In this document: piece by piece, positions 25,367-35,018 of the stretch
Position numbering within the stretch: the stretch's first letter is position 1
Layout of the letters: every line of letters starts with the position of its first letter
NCBI GenBank assembly: GCA_022824925.1
Contig: JAJDYW010000041.1
Location: 310,001-374,000, forward strand
Reading direction: 5' to 3'
Length of the DNA stretch: 64,000 nt
Source of the DNA: Dehalococcoidia bacterium
GTDB lineage: Bacteria > Chloroflexota > Dehalococcoidia > Tepidiformales > Tepidiformaceae
Translations under genes and position numbers: made by a program
Notes under the pieces: model-generated
Database searches by the model: none
What the model was told of the DNA's origin: nothing
The model's input: only the letters and a program-made list of their open reading frames with translations

Positions 25367-25740
25367 CGGGGCCAGCCGCCGAGGCCGAGCCAGACACCGA
25401 TCGAGGTGGCGAGGGCGAGGAGGACGAGGAAGTTGCCCGCCCAGAAGAGGGAGGCGCCCTGGCCCACGAGCCCGGGGGTGCCGCGGCGGCGGGCGGCGAT
25501 CGTGCTGAGGACGGTGCCGGGGACGACGAGCGCCAGCCACACCATGGAGGCGCTGAAGAGGACGATCGACCAGGCGCGCAGGGCGTGGCGAGCGGCGGTG
25601 GTCGCGGTGTCGCTGAAGGCGCCGCCCCAGGCGGCGAAGGCGACGCCAAGGGGCGCGATCACGATCACGATGATGGCCCACTGCCAGAGCGGGCCGAGGA
25701 GCACGCGGCGTGCGCCGCGAGGGGTGGTGGCCCTCGTCAT
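25363..25740 (-). CDS. Small membrane protein, function unknown
   Basis: 125 residues with three likely membrane segments (WQWAIIVIVIAPLGVAFAAW, AWSIVLFSASMVWLALVVPGTVL, LFWAGNFLVLLALATSIGVWLGL) and a basic loop between the second and third. No recognised motif. TACGAT lies 7 nt before the ATG, suggesting its own leaderless promoter. Confidence 0.6.
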   Translation of the reverse strand: MTRATTPRGARRVLLGPLWQWAIIVIVIAPLGVAFAAWGGAFSDTATTAARHALRAWSIVLFSASMVWLALVVPGTVLSTIAARRRGTPGLVGQGASLFWAGNFLVLLALATSIGVWLGLGGWPR

Positions 25741-25837
25741 GGCCGCGATCGTACCGGGGTCAGGGGTTGTGGGGTGGAGGGGTGGGACGGCCCTCTGGCT
25801 TCACGGCGCCGCCCCACCCGATCTGAAGAACCCGAGC

Positions 25838-26125
25838 CTAGATCGCGTCCTTGAGGTTCTTGGCGGCCTTGAAGGCGGGGGAGCGCTTGGCGGCGATCTG
25901 GATGGTCGCCCCGGTGGCGGGGTTACGGCCCATGCGGGCGCCGCGCTCGCGCGTCTCGAACTTGCCGAAGCCACCAATGGAGACTTCGCCACCGCCCTGG
26001 AGCTCGCCGGCGATCAGTCCCTGGCCGGGAACGGTGCTGAAGATCGCATCGACGACCTCAGCGGCCTTGCTCTGGGTGATCTCGGTCTTCCTGGCCAGTG
26101 CGGCCACCATCTCGGTCTTGTTCAT
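25838..26125 (-). CDS. hup: DNA-binding protein HU
   Basis: 95 residues, the normal size. MNKTEMVAALARKTEITQSKAAEVVDAIF at the N-terminus forms the dimer core, GGEVSIGGFGKFETRERGARMGRNPATGATIQI gives the DNA-gripping arm with Pro at the tip (RNPATG), and AAKRSPAFKAAKNLKDAI completes the fold. The insertion QGLIAGELQGG before the arm is slightly unusual. It has a conventional promoter and a strong ribosome site (AGGAGGG), unlike its leaderless neighbours. Confidence 0.95.
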   Translation of the reverse strand: MNKTEMVAALARKTEITQSKAAEVVDAIFSTVPGQGLIAGELQGGGEVSIGGFGKFETRERGARMGRNPATGATIQIAAKRSPAFKAAKNLKDAI

Positions 26126-26161
26126 GGCAATCTGCCCTCCTGAACAGTCGAAACTGCTGAG

Positions 26162-26189
26162 ATACTATAGCGCATTATCGCTTAAGCAA
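26162..26189 (-). promoter_or_regulatory. HU gene promoter
   Basis: On the minus strand TTGCTT (26184-26189) is separated by 16 nt from TAGTAT (26162-26167); TATAGT, shifted by 2 nt, is an alternative -10. The AT-rich stretch is distinct from its GC-rich surroundings, and AGGAGG at about 26136 serves the ATG. Confidence 0.55.
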
Positions 26190-26292
26190 CCCTTTTCGGG
26201 GAGGGCGGGGGGCGAGCGGGGGGCGGCGCGGGTATCATCCGGGGCCTGCCGCGGGCGTGGAGCCGGGCCCCGGCAGGTGGAGGGAGGCAGCC

Positions 26293-26760
26293 GTGCGACC
26301 GACGACCGACGAGCTGATCGTGGGCATGCGCAACGTGCTCGAGGACGTGCTCTTGCCGGAGCTGCAGTCCGACTGGGCGCAGACGATGGGCACGCAGATG
26401 GCGCTCATGCTGCGCCACGTGGAGGGCCGCGCGGAACGCGAGCCCGTCTATCTGCGGGAGGAGAACGGGAAGCTGGAAGGGGTGCTGGCGAAGGCGAACG
26501 ACGGCCTCGGGGGGGACGCGGTGGAGGGGCCGGAGGCGCCGGCGGGGGAGTCGCTGGAGGAGCTGCGGGAGTACAACGGGGCGCTGCGGGAGGCGATCAC
26601 GGCGGCGATCCACGCGGCCTACGAGCAGGGCGAGTACGGGTTCGAGGACTTGCCGGCGGAGCGGCTCGGGATCACCGAGGCGCTGCTGGAGATCAACACC
26701 GCGCAGGCGCAGTTCTGGCAGCCGATCGGGTTCTCGTACCCGAACCGGCCGCGGAGGTAG
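26293..26760 (+). CDS. Hypothetical helical protein paired with a kinase-like gene
   Basis: 155 residues from GTG 26293, which is preceded by GGGAGG. The protein is helical: PTTDELIVGMRNVLEDVLLPELQSDWAQTMGTQMALMLRHVEGR at the start and ALREAITAAIHAAYEQGEY later, ending FSYPNRPRR. I recognise no catalytic motif. Such proteins are often found just upstream of APH-like phosphotransferases in high-GC bacteria, as here (4-nt gap). The pair probably acts together; the job is unknown. Confidence 0.62.
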   Translation: MRPTTDELIVGMRNVLEDVLLPELQSDWAQTMGTQMALMLRHVEGRAEREPVYLREENGKLEGVLAKANDGLGGDAVEGPEAPAGESLEELREYNGALREAITAAIHAAYEQGEYGFEDLPAERLGITEALLEINTAQAQFWQPIGFSYPNRPRR

Positions 26761-26764
26761 GGCG

Positions 26765-27745
26765 ATGCCGTATCAGCCGGAGACGCGGAAGGACGACGCG
26801 GCGCGCTTCCTCTCGCATGCGCTGGGCAAGCCGGTGGAGGTGGTGGAGCTGAGGCGGCTGGCCTCGGGGCAATCGCGGGAGACGCTGGTGGTGAAGACGG
26901 ACCAGCCGGACGAGCCGGAGCTCGTCTTCCGCATCGAGCAGGGGGGCGTGCTGGGCACCACGAGCGAGCCCGAGTTCAGGCTGCTGCAGGCGCTGCACGG
27001 GGGTCCGGTGCCGGTGCCGCGGCCGCGCTGGCTGGAGGAGGATCCCCAGTGGTTCGGCTACCCCTTCATGGTGACGGAGCGGGTGGAGGGCGACGGCGGC
27101 TTCGGTTTCCTGGCGGACCCGGAACGGACGCAGACGATCCTGCGCACGTACATCCAGTCGATCGGGGAGATGCACAGCTACTCCTGCGAGGAGCTGGGGC
27201 TGCACGAGCTCGGCATCCCCAGGGACACGCGCGAGAGCACGCTGCAGCAGCTGGAGCTCTGGGAGGACCGCTACGAGCGCTACCGCTACGTCCCCGAGCC
27301 GCTGCTGGACGAGGTGATCGCGTGGCTGCGGCGAAACGTGCCCGAGCCGAAGCGCCCGGTGCGGCTCAATCACGGCGACCTGAGCGCGGGGAACTTCCTG
27401 CTGCACGAAGGGAAGATCATGGCGCACGTCGACTGGGAGTGGTCGAACCTGGGCGACCCGATGGAGGACGTGGCTTTCTTCGCCTACATCAAGGGGCGCA
27501 TGTTCGGGCCGCCGGAGCCGATCCTGGATTTGCTGCGCGAGGTGGAGGCATTCGAGATCGGCGGCGACGAACTGCGCTACTGGGAGATCTTCAACTACTT
27601 CAAGGCGGCCTGCGCGAACATCGCGACGCTGAAGGTGTTCGCGGAGGGGCGGAACTACGGCCTGAACATGGTCGCGATCGGCACGGGGGGATTCCTGGGC
27701 TTCACGCGGCGGGCGGCGGAGGCGCTGCGGGCGTCGACGGCCTGA
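26765..27745 (+). CDS. Aminoglycoside phosphotransferase-family protein
   Basis: 326 residues. The N-lobe holds LASGQSRETLVVKTDQP and ELVFRIEQGG, FMVTERVEG marks the hinge, and the catalytic loop RLNHGDLSAGNFL lies near residue 205 with metal-binding HVDWEWSNLGDPMEDV near 223. This is the APH/FadE36-like branch seen in acyl-CoA metabolism operons, where the substrate is often an acyl-CoA-linked hydroxyl group; the exact substrate is uncertain. It follows the helical protein gene after 4 nt. Confidence 0.82.
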   Translation: MPYQPETRKDDAARFLSHALGKPVEVVELRRLASGQSRETLVVKTDQPDEPELVFRIEQGGVLGTTSEPEFRLLQALHGGPVPVPRPRWLEEDPQWFGYPFMVTERVEGDGGFGFLADPERTQTILRTYIQSIGEMHSYSCEELGLHELGIPRDTRESTLQQLELWEDRYERYRYVPEPLLDEVIAWLRRNVPEPKRPVRLNHGDLSAGNFLLHEGKIMAHVDWEWSNLGDPMEDVAFFAYIKGRMFGPPEPILDLLREVEAFEIGGDELRYWEIFNYFKAACANIATLKVFAEGRNYGLNMVAIGTGGFLGFTRRAAEALRASTA

Positions 27746-27874
27746 GGCAGGCGGCGGCCTCCCCGGGAGCCGCCGTGCCGGCTCCGTGAGGCAGCTAACA
27801 GCAAGTGCTGGCCCGGTATGGCCTCGGCCAGTAGACTCCACTGGCCGATAAGCACCCAGATTCAAGGGGGATCT

Positions 27875-28969
27875 ATGAGGAAACTGCGTTTTGGCATCCT
27901 CGCCGCCGCCGTGGTTGCGGTGGTGGCGCTCGTCGCGGTGGCGTGCGGCGATGACGACGGGGACGGTGGCGGCGAAGGCCGCGGCAACACGGTCCAGACA
28001 ATCAAGGACCGCGGGGAGCTCAAGTGCGGCGTCAAGCAGACGCAGCCGCTCTTCGGGTTCCGCGAGGCAGACGGCACGGTTGTCGGCTTCGACATCGAGT
28101 TCTGCAAGGCCCTCGCGGCGGCGGTGCTGAAGGACCACACGAAGGTCGAGTACGTCGACGCTTCGGACGCGTCCACGCGCTTCGAGCTGCTGGCCGAGGA
28201 AGAGATCGACGTGCTCATCCGCACGACCACGATCACGGCCTCGCGCGACCGCGAGCTGGCGGTGGACTTCGCCCAGACGACGTTCTTCACGGGCCAGGGC
28301 TTCGCCGTTCGCACCGACTCGGGAATCGACTCGACCAGCGACATGGCCGACGCGACCATCTGCGTGCAGACGGGGACGACGACCGAGCAGAACGTGGCCG
28401 ATCACTTCACGGACATCGGGCTTGAGTACGACCCGCAGGGTGGTCTCAGCGCGGACGTCGCGGCTGCCTTCTTCGACGGTCGCTGTGACGTGCTGACGGC
28501 GGATGCTTCGGACCTCGCCTCGCGTATCGCGGTTCGCGACGACGCGGCGGACTACAAGATCCTTCCGCAGATCATCTCGAAGGAGCCGCTCGCTCCCGGC
28601 GTGCGGGACTACGACAGCGAGTGGAAGGACGTCGTGAACTGGGTCGTCCACGGTCTGATCAGGGCCGAGGAGATCGGGATCACGCAGGCGAACGTGGGCC
28701 AGATGGCTTCCAACCCGCCGAACACCGAAGTTGCGCGCCTGCTCGGCGTCCCCTATGAGGGCGGCGACGTGGCGGCGCTGGGCTTCGACAGCGTCGACGC
28801 GCAGTTCATCCAGCGGGCGATCGCGGCCGTCGGCAACTACGGCGAGATCTACGCGCGCACGATCGGGGACAACATCCCCCGTGCCTGCACGCTCAACGAC
28901 CTCGTCATCAACAACTCCGGCTGCCCCGACGGGCAGGGCGGCATCCAGTACGCGTTGCCGTACCGCTAG
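27875..28969 (+). CDS. Amino-acid ABC transporter substrate-binding lipoprotein
   Basis: 364 residues. Signal peptide with lipobox VAVAC (Cys24) followed by an acidic stretch (GDDDGDGG). The mature protein is a type-2 periplasmic-binding fold: LKCGVKQTQPLFGFREADGTVVGFDIEFCKALAAAV, a TSDMADATICVQTGTTTE hinge and FDGRCDVLTADASDLASR. It resembles AapJ/BztA binding proteins for polar L-amino acids. GGGGG precedes ATG 27875 by 5 nt. The two permease genes and the ATPase follow after a terminator, so this gene should be the most abundant product of the operon. Confidence 0.9.
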   Translation: MRKLRFGILAAAVVAVVALVAVACGDDDGDGGGEGRGNTVQTIKDRGELKCGVKQTQPLFGFREADGTVVGFDIEFCKALAAAVLKDHTKVEYVDASDASTRFELLAEEEIDVLIRTTTITASRDRELAVDFAQTTFFTGQGFAVRTDSGIDSTSDMADATICVQTGTTTEQNVADHFTDIGLEYDPQGGLSADVAAAFFDGRCDVLTADASDLASRIAVRDDAADYKILPQIISKEPLAPGVRDYDSEWKDVVNWVVHGLIRAEEIGITQANVGQMASNPPNTEVARLLGVPYEGGDVAALGFDSVDAQFIQRAIAAVGNYGEIYARTIGDNIPRACTLNDLVINNSGCPDGQGGIQYALPYR

Positions 28970-29016
28970 GCCATTGCGACCGCGGGCCTGAGTGGCTCGC
29001 GCGAAGCACCAGGAGA

Positions 29017-29048
29017 GGGGGCGCCCGTTGGGGCGCCCCCTTTTCTTG
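29017..29048 (+). terminator. Rho-independent terminator/attenuator after the binding-protein gene
   Basis: A perfect 10-bp stem (29017-29026 with 29031-29040) encloses a GTTG loop and is followed by TTTTCTTG. It lies 48 nt after the stop codon and before the permease genes. This would make binding-protein mRNA more abundant than transporter mRNA, with partial read-through. Confidence 0.9.
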
Positions 29049-29224
29049 TCGCACTTGTCGCACGCATTACCCCACTTCGCTCTCCGATCCGGGTATGGTT
29101 GGCCGAGCGCTCTAGCGACGCGCGGAGGACCGGGGTTGAGCATGGCCCAGCAGGCGCCAGACATCGCAAGGGGTACGGATAGGCGTCCGGCCCGGCCCCG
29201 CCGGGTGCGCACGGGCAGGCGCGC

Positions 29225-30433
29225 ATGGCGGTAGCAGCGGGTAGCGCGCCACCTCCCTCGCCGGGCACGGAGACGCCCCTGATCTACCGGCGCGGCGTGC
29301 GGCGGCTGCTGACGCAGGGCATCTACGTGGCCCTGACGGCCCTGGTGATCGGCTACGTCTACACCTCGCTCGATCTGCGCGAGTTCGGCTTCGGGTTCCT
29401 GAACGAACCGGCGGCGTTCAAGGTGGGCAACCAGTGGCTCACCGACGTCGACGGGGTCACGAACTCGCGCATCACGATGTACCTCGTGGGCGTGTGGTCA
29501 TCGCTGCGGGCGGTGCTGGTGGCGATCGCGCTCTCCACGGTGCTGGGCGTGGCGATCGGCGTGGCCCGGCTCTCGCCCAACTGGCTCGTGGCGCAGATGG
29601 CGATGCTGTACGTGGAGATCTTCCGCAACACGCCGCTGCTGGTGCAGGTGGTGCTGGTCTACACGATCCTCCTGATCGGGGCGCCACTGATCGAGAACGT
29701 CGTCAACGTGGGCGATTTCTTCTTCGTCTCGAACCGCGGAATGGCCCTTCCCTGGCCGGTTCCAGACGGGGGCTTCTGGAACGCGCCGGAGTGGTTCGTG
29801 GGGGTCTGGGTAGCGGCCCTCATCGTCCTTGCCGTGGCGGCGGGGCGGCTGCGGGCGATGCGCCAGGAGCGCGAACGCGAGACGGGCCAGCCGCAGTTCG
29901 CCAACCGCTGGGCCTTCGGCGTCTTCGCCGTGGGAGCGCTGATCTCGTTCTTCGTCCTCGGCGCGCCAGTGAGCATGGACCGGCCGGTCGTCGTGGGCAC
30001 CCACTACATCGAGGGGATGGTGATGGAGCCCGAGTTCACCGCCCTGGTGGCGGGACTCACGCTCTACACGAGCGCCTTCATCGCGGAGATCGTGCGAGGC
30101 GGCATCCAGGCGCTGCCGAAGGGCCAGACGGAGGCAGCGAACGCGGTGGGGCTCTCGGGCTACCAGCGGCTGACGCTGGTGATCCTGCCGCAGGCGCTGC
30201 GCCAGATCATCCCGTCGGTGACGAACCAGTACCTCAACATCAACAAGAACTCCTCGCTGGCGTACGCGGTGCTGTACGACGACCTGTTCCGGGTGGCGAA
30301 CATCGTGCAGAACAAGGCCGGGCACGCGCTCGAGATGTTCTTCGTCATCATCGTGACCTACATGCTGATCTCGTTCGCAATCTCGATGGTGATGAACTTC
30401 TTCAACTCGCGCGTAACGGCGCAGAGGATCTAG
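29225..30433 (+). CDS. Amino-acid ABC transporter permease 1 (AapQ-like)
   Basis: 402 residues, longer than the usual 220-residue HisM/Q permeases, as in AapQ and BztB, because of an N-terminal membrane region and a long central insertion. Typical permease motifs: WSSLRAVLVAIALSTVLGVAIG, VEIFRNTPLLVQVVL, and the EAA loop AYTSAFIAEIVRGGIQALPKGQTEAANAVGLSGYQRLTLVILPQALRQIIP (seen here as LYTSAF...ALR). About eight membrane segments. The ATG at 29225 is followed 12 nt after this gene's stop by the second permease. Confidence 0.9.
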   Translation: MAVAAGSAPPPSPGTETPLIYRRGVRRLLTQGIYVALTALVIGYVYTSLDLREFGFGFLNEPAAFKVGNQWLTDVDGVTNSRITMYLVGVWSSLRAVLVAIALSTVLGVAIGVARLSPNWLVAQMAMLYVEIFRNTPLLVQVVLVYTILLIGAPLIENVVNVGDFFFVSNRGMALPWPVPDGGFWNAPEWFVGVWVAALIVLAVAAGRLRAMRQERERETGQPQFANRWAFGVFAVGALISFFVLGAPVSMDRPVVVGTHYIEGMVMEPEFTALVAGLTLYTSAFIAEIVRGGIQALPKGQTEAANAVGLSGYQRLTLVILPQALRQIIPSVTNQYLNINKNSSLAYAVLYDDLFRVANIVQNKAGHALEMFFVIIVTYMLISFAISMVMNFFNSRVTAQRI

Positions 30434-30445
30434 GGAGGTGCGCTG

Positions 30446-31681
30446 ATGGCCGAGATGCCGGCTCCAAACCCGCAGCGCATCGTGCTGCCACCCCACCGTG
30501 AGCGCGCGCGACGGCCGCGCACTGTGCGCCTGCGCGAGTGGGTGCGGCGCAACCTCTTCCACTCGCGGAGTGGATCGGTGCTCACGATCATCACGGCGGC
30601 GCTCCTCGGGCTCCTGGTCTACGGCGTCGTCTACTTCGTGTTCGTCGATGCGAACTGGCGGGTCATCACGGACAACCGCTGGCTGCTGTTCGCGGGTGGC
30701 TACCCGATGGACCAGGAGTGGCGACTCTGGTTCAGCGTGGGCTTCGTGTTCCTGCTGATCGGGCTGGCCTACGGCACGTGGGCGAGCCTGGGGCGGCGGG
30801 ACCACCTCTTCATCGTGCTGGCCTCGGGGTTCGTGATCCTGTTGCTGGCGCACGGGGGCGCGGCCATCTGGTCGACGCTGTGGTACCTGATCGCGGTGGC
30901 GCTGCTGTACGCGGGCTACGCCATCACGATCCGGATCCCGCGGGACGCGGGACCGGCGCGGACGGCGCAGCAGCGAGTCGTGGCGGGGTTGATGATCGCC
31001 GCCCTGCCGATCGTGCTGATCGCGCTGCTGGCCTTTGGCGGGGCGCGGCCCCGTGAGCTGGACGGGTTCGTTCTGAACCTGGTGCTGGCGCCGGTGGGCA
31101 TCGCCGGCGGCCTCGTGATCGCGATACCGCTTGCGCTGGGCCGGGCCTCGCGCCTGAAAGCCATCTCGTGGACGTGCACGACGTACATCGAGGTGGTGCG
31201 CGGAGCGCCGCTGCTGGGCTGGCTCTTCGTGGCGCTCTTCATCCTCGACGACGTGATCGGGGGGGAGCTGATCGTGCGGGCCATGGTGGTGCTGGCGGTG
31301 TTCACCGCGGCCTACATGGCGGAGTACATCCGCGGAGCCCTGCAGGCGTTGCCCTTCGGGCAGTACGAGGCGGCGCACGCGGTGGGGCTGAACCAGGTGC
31401 AGACGACGCAGCTGATCATCATGCCGCAGGCGCTGCGCATCTCGATCCCGCCGATGGTGGGACAGGCGATCTCCATCTGGAAGGACACGACGCTGGTGTC
31501 GGTCATCCTGCCGCTGCGGGAGCTGAAGGGGAACGCGGACTCGGCGATCGCGCAGTTCGAGTTCACGCCCGACCGGATCGAGGCGTACGTATTCGTGGCC
31601 GTGGTCTTCTGGGTCGTGGCTTTCATCATGTCGCGCATCTCGCAGCGCGTTGAGGGCTCGCTGGGCATCGGCGAGCGGTAG
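30446..31681 (+). CDS. Amino-acid ABC transporter permease 2 (AapM-like)
   Basis: 411 residues with about eight membrane segments. The EAA loop region AYMAEYIRGALQALPFGQYEAAHAVGLNQVQ is near residue 290-320 and is followed by IIMPQALRISIPPMVGQ. An extended N-terminal half with repeated membrane spans is as in AapM/BztC. GGGAGGTGC precedes the ATG. It forms the heterodimeric channel with the preceding permease. Confidence 0.9.
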   Translation: MAEMPAPNPQRIVLPPHRERARRPRTVRLREWVRRNLFHSRSGSVLTIITAALLGLLVYGVVYFVFVDANWRVITDNRWLLFAGGYPMDQEWRLWFSVGFVFLLIGLAYGTWASLGRRDHLFIVLASGFVILLLAHGGAAIWSTLWYLIAVALLYAGYAITIRIPRDAGPARTAQQRVVAGLMIAALPIVLIALLAFGGARPRELDGFVLNLVLAPVGIAGGLVIAIPLALGRASRLKAISWTCTTYIEVVRGAPLLGWLFVALFILDDVIGGELIVRAMVVLAVFTAAYMAEYIRGALQALPFGQYEAAHAVGLNQVQTTQLIIMPQALRISIPPMVGQAISIWKDTTLVSVILPLRELKGNADSAIAQFEFTPDRIEAYVFVAVVFWVVAFIMSRISQRVEGSLGIGER

Positions 31682-31702
31682 CATCCGAGGGGGAACAGCA
31701 CG

Positions 31703-32479
<777 letters not shown>

Positions 32480-32702
32480 GATCGGCACCGGCTGAAGCCT
32501 TCTGAACGATCTCCGCCGCGTGGGGGGAATCTGAGGCTGCCTCCGGTTCAAGCCTGTCCCGCGATCGCCGCTTCGTGGAGGGGAAGGCTGCGTGTGGGGG
32601 TAGTGCGGGCCTTTCGCGGGCTGCGCGGAAGGCGTGCGGGGGCGGGGGAAAGTCCGTACGATTCCCGGACCACGCCCCGCGGGGCGACCGGAGTGAATAC
32701 CG

Positions 32703-33965
32703 ATGGCCGTTGCCGACTTCAACCTGCTCGATCCGGAAACGCTGGAGTGCCCGTACCCGTTCTATGAGGCGCTCCACGAGGAAGCGCCGGTCCACTTCGT
32801 GCCTGAACTGGGCATGGCCGTGGTGAGCACGTACGACCTGCTGGCCGAAGTCGTGCATGACCCGATCACGTACTCCTCGGCGATCCCGACGGGGCCGGCG
32901 GACCTGGTGATGCAGCAGGAGGAGGACGTGGACGAGGAGCTGAAGATGCTGCGCCAGACCGTGAACCGGTCGAACGCGGCCACGCTCCTGTCGGCCGACC
33001 CGCCCTATCACCAGCGCTACCGCTCGCTCGTGAACAAGGCCCTCTCGGCCCGGCGCGTGGCCAGCATGGAGGGCTACGTGCGCGAGATCGTGACGGGGCT
33101 CATCGACGAGTTCATCGACGACGGCAAGGTGGACTTCACGAAGCAGTTCGCCGACGAGGTGCCGATGGCGGTGATCGCCGACCAGATCGGCGTGCCGCGG
33201 AAGGATCTGAAGGACTACAAGGCGCGGGCCGACACGGCCATCGGCGGTATCGAGCGGGTAATCCCGCCGGAGGAGGAGCGGCAGACGCTGAAGGCCGGGC
33301 TGGATCTGCAGGAGTACTTCCTGATGCGGGCCCAGGAGGCCCGGGAGAACCCAAAGGACAACATCATCACAACCCTGGCGACGGTCGAGATGGACCATCC
33401 GGACGACGGGCAGCGCCCGCTGAACGACGCCGAGATCCTGAGCATCCTCCAGCAGCTGCAGGTGGCGGGGAAAGAGACGACGGCGCACTGCATCGGCAGC
33501 ACGATGCTGCTCTTCATCGAGAACCCGGATGAGCTGGCGAAGCTCCAGGACGACCCCTCGCTGATCCCGAACATGGTGGAGGAGACGCTGCGGACGGAGA
33601 CGCCCGTACGGGCGCTGTTCCGGCGAACGACGAAGCCGGTCACGCTGGGCGGCGTGGATCTGCCCGAGGGGCAGCTGATGATGCTGATCTACGCGGCGGC
33701 GAACCGGGACGAGGACCAGTTCGAGGACGCGGCGCAGTTCGAGGTAGACCGCGAGAACGCGCGCGAGCAGATGGCCTTCAGCGCGGGGCCGCACTACTGC
33801 GTGGGCGCGGCGCTGGCGCGGCTGGAGATCCGGGTGGCATTCGAGGAGGTCGTGAAGCGGATGAAGAACTTCCGCCTGGACCCGGACTACCCGGCGCCAA
33901 CCCACCAGCCGAGCTACATCCTGCGAGGGCTGCACGAGCTGCACATCCTCTTCGACAAGGCGTAG
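32703..33965 (+). CDS. Cytochrome P450
   Basis: 420 residues. The heme-ligand loop FSAGPHYCVGAALAR has its Cys near residue 366. The I-helix AGKETT near residue 256, the ExxR pair EETLR and the K-helix region support a full-length soluble bacterial P450, acting as a monooxygenase with ferredoxin partners encoded elsewhere. Substrate unknown. The 220-nt upstream gap contains TACGAT and a GGAG 9 nt before the ATG; I see nothing else there. Confidence 0.92.
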   Translation: MAVADFNLLDPETLECPYPFYEALHEEAPVHFVPELGMAVVSTYDLLAEVVHDPITYSSAIPTGPADLVMQQEEDVDEELKMLRQTVNRSNAATLLSADPPYHQRYRSLVNKALSARRVASMEGYVREIVTGLIDEFIDDGKVDFTKQFADEVPMAVIADQIGVPRKDLKDYKARADTAIGGIERVIPPEEERQTLKAGLDLQEYFLMRAQEARENPKDNIITTLATVEMDHPDDGQRPLNDAEILSILQQLQVAGKETTAHCIGSTMLLFIENPDELAKLQDDPSLIPNMVEETLRTETPVRALFRRTTKPVTLGGVDLPEGQLMMLIYAAANRDEDQFEDAAQFEVDRENAREQMAFSAGPHYCVGAALARLEIRVAFEEVVKRMKNFRLDPDYPAPTHQPSYILRGLHELHILFDKA

Positions 33966-34019
33966 GGAGAGCCGCCGGGTCCGGTTTCGTGGTCCCGGCG
34001 TTTCTCTTGCCCCAGCGGA

Positions 34020-34059
34020 TTGGCACTCTCTTGACACGAGTGCCAACATCGCCCATACT
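34020..34059 (+). promoter_or_regulatory. CIRCE operator overlapping the hsp20 promoter
   Basis: TTGGCACTC (34020-34028), a 9-nt spacer and GAGTGCCAA (34038-34046) form a CIRCE inverted repeat, the HrcA binding site. TTGACA (34031-34036) lies inside the spacer and CATACT (34054-34059) is 17 nt downstream, so HrcA binding would block the -35 box. This is conventional heat-shock repression, with hrcA encoded elsewhere. Confidence 0.93.
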
Positions 34060-34104
34060 CAACCCAGAGTTCACAAACTCATTGTGAGAGGAGTGTCAAG
34101 AAAC

Positions 34105-34536
34105 ATGGCAGGAATCGTTCGGTACGACCCCTTCGACTCGCCCCGCGAGTTCATGGACCGCTTCTTCAACCGCGCGTTCGCCACGACCGAGGCGAACGGC
34201 TACGACGAAGGCGCCCTCGGCGTCGACATCTCCGAGACCGACCAGGAGCTGATCGTGCGGGCCTCGCTGCCCGGCTTTGCCGAGGATGAGATCGACGTCC
34301 AGCTCCACCAGGGCGTCCTCTCCATCAAGGCGGAGCACACGGTGACCGAGGCGCACGAGGATGAGCGCTACCACCGTCGCGAGCGGCGCTGGTCGACGTT
34401 GAGCCGGCGCCTGGCCCTTCCCGGGGTGCTCCACGAGGCGGACGTGAACGCCGAGCTGAAGAGCGGCGTCCTCACGCTCCGCATCCCGGTGCCGGCGGTG
34501 GCGAAGCCGCGGCAGATCAAGATCGCGACCGGCTAA
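34105..34536 (+). CDS. Small heat-shock protein, Hsp20/alpha-crystallin family
   Basis: 143 residues. Short N-terminal FDSPREFMDRFFNRAF, then the alpha-crystallin domain from GVDISETDQELIVRASLPGFAEDEIDVQLHQGVLSIKAEH to ADVNAELKSGVLTLRIPV, with the conserved GVLTLRIP motif near residue 126 and an IKIATG tail. It holds unfolding proteins during stress. GAGAGGAG precedes the start region; ATG 34105 is used, with an in-frame GTG at 34084 as a less likely alternative. Controlled by CIRCE. Confidence 0.92.
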   Translation: MAGIVRYDPFDSPREFMDRFFNRAFATTEANGYDEGALGVDISETDQELIVRASLPGFAEDEIDVQLHQGVLSIKAEHTVTEAHEDERYHRRERRWSTLSRRLALPGVLHEADVNAELKSGVLTLRIPVPAVAKPRQIKIATG

Positions 34537-34562
34537 GCGCCCGGCGCGACCATCCCTCCCCC

Positions 34563-34592
34563 GGAACGGGGCCGCTTCGGCGGCCTCGTTCC
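34563..34592 (+). terminator. Hairpin after hsp20
   Basis: A 13-bp stem (34563-34575 with 34580-34592, one G-T wobble) closes a TTCG tetraloop, 26 nt after the hsp20 stop. There is no long T-run; on the other strand it also follows the convergent SnoaL-like gene, so it may act in both directions. Confidence 0.65.
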
Positions 34593-34604
34593 GATCGTGG
34601 GGGT

Positions 34605-35018
34605 TCAGCCGTCGCGCGGGGGCCGGGGGAGCCAGGTGTGGTCCATATCGAAGTAGTCGGACCAGCGGGCAATCTTGCCGTCGCGGATGACGAAGACGCC
34701 GCAAACGGGCACGTCCCAGCGCTTGCCAGCGACCTCGAAGCTGTCGGTGCGCTCGTTCAGGACGACGTCACCGTTGGCGGCCTGGTGGTGAACGATCCAG
34801 CCGAGGTTCTTGCTGCCGCGCTCCTCATCAGGGGCGCCGCCCCCGCCGAGCATGCCGGCGATGGCGGCGCCGCCCTCGATGGGGGGCAGGGGGATGTTGT
34901 GGTAGACGGCATCGTCGGTGAAGTAGGGGGCCATCGCCTCGGTGGTGAGGTAGGGCGCGTCCCACTCCCGGCAGAAGCGGGTGACGAGCTCGTCGTTGGC
35001 GCGTTCCTGTTCGTCCAT
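34605..35018 (-). CDS. SnoaL/limonene-epoxide-hydrolase-like protein
   Basis: 137 residues: LVTRFCREWDAPYLTTEAMAPYFTDDAVYHNIPLPPIEGGAAIAGML, then WIVHHQAANGDVVLNERTDSF and WDVPVCGVFVIRDGKIARWSDYFD. This is the NTF2-like fold of limonene-1,2-epoxide hydrolase relatives, with YHN, ERTD and DYFD lining the pocket. Substrate unknown. GGAGAC lies 5 nt before the ATG. Divergent from the neighbouring short-chain dehydrogenase. Confidence 0.8.
   Translation of the reverse strand: MDEQERANDELVTRFCREWDAPYLTTEAMAPYFTDDAVYHNIPLPPIEGGAAIAGMLGGGGAPDEERGSKNLGWIVHHQAANGDVVLNERTDSFEVAGKRWDVPVCGVFVIRDGKIARWSDYFDMDHTWLPRPPRDG

Noticed and set aside
25741..25837. Long inverted repeat after the HU gene as terminator
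   Set aside because: GGGTGGG-type arms can pair, but the loop is about 25 nt and there is no T-run, so support is too weak to list.
29142..29234. 30-codon Arg-rich frame ending over the permease start, possible leader peptide
   Set aside because: The GGAGG is too far from its ATG, and Arg-richness is expected by chance in this base composition; no attenuator pairing was seen between it and the permease.
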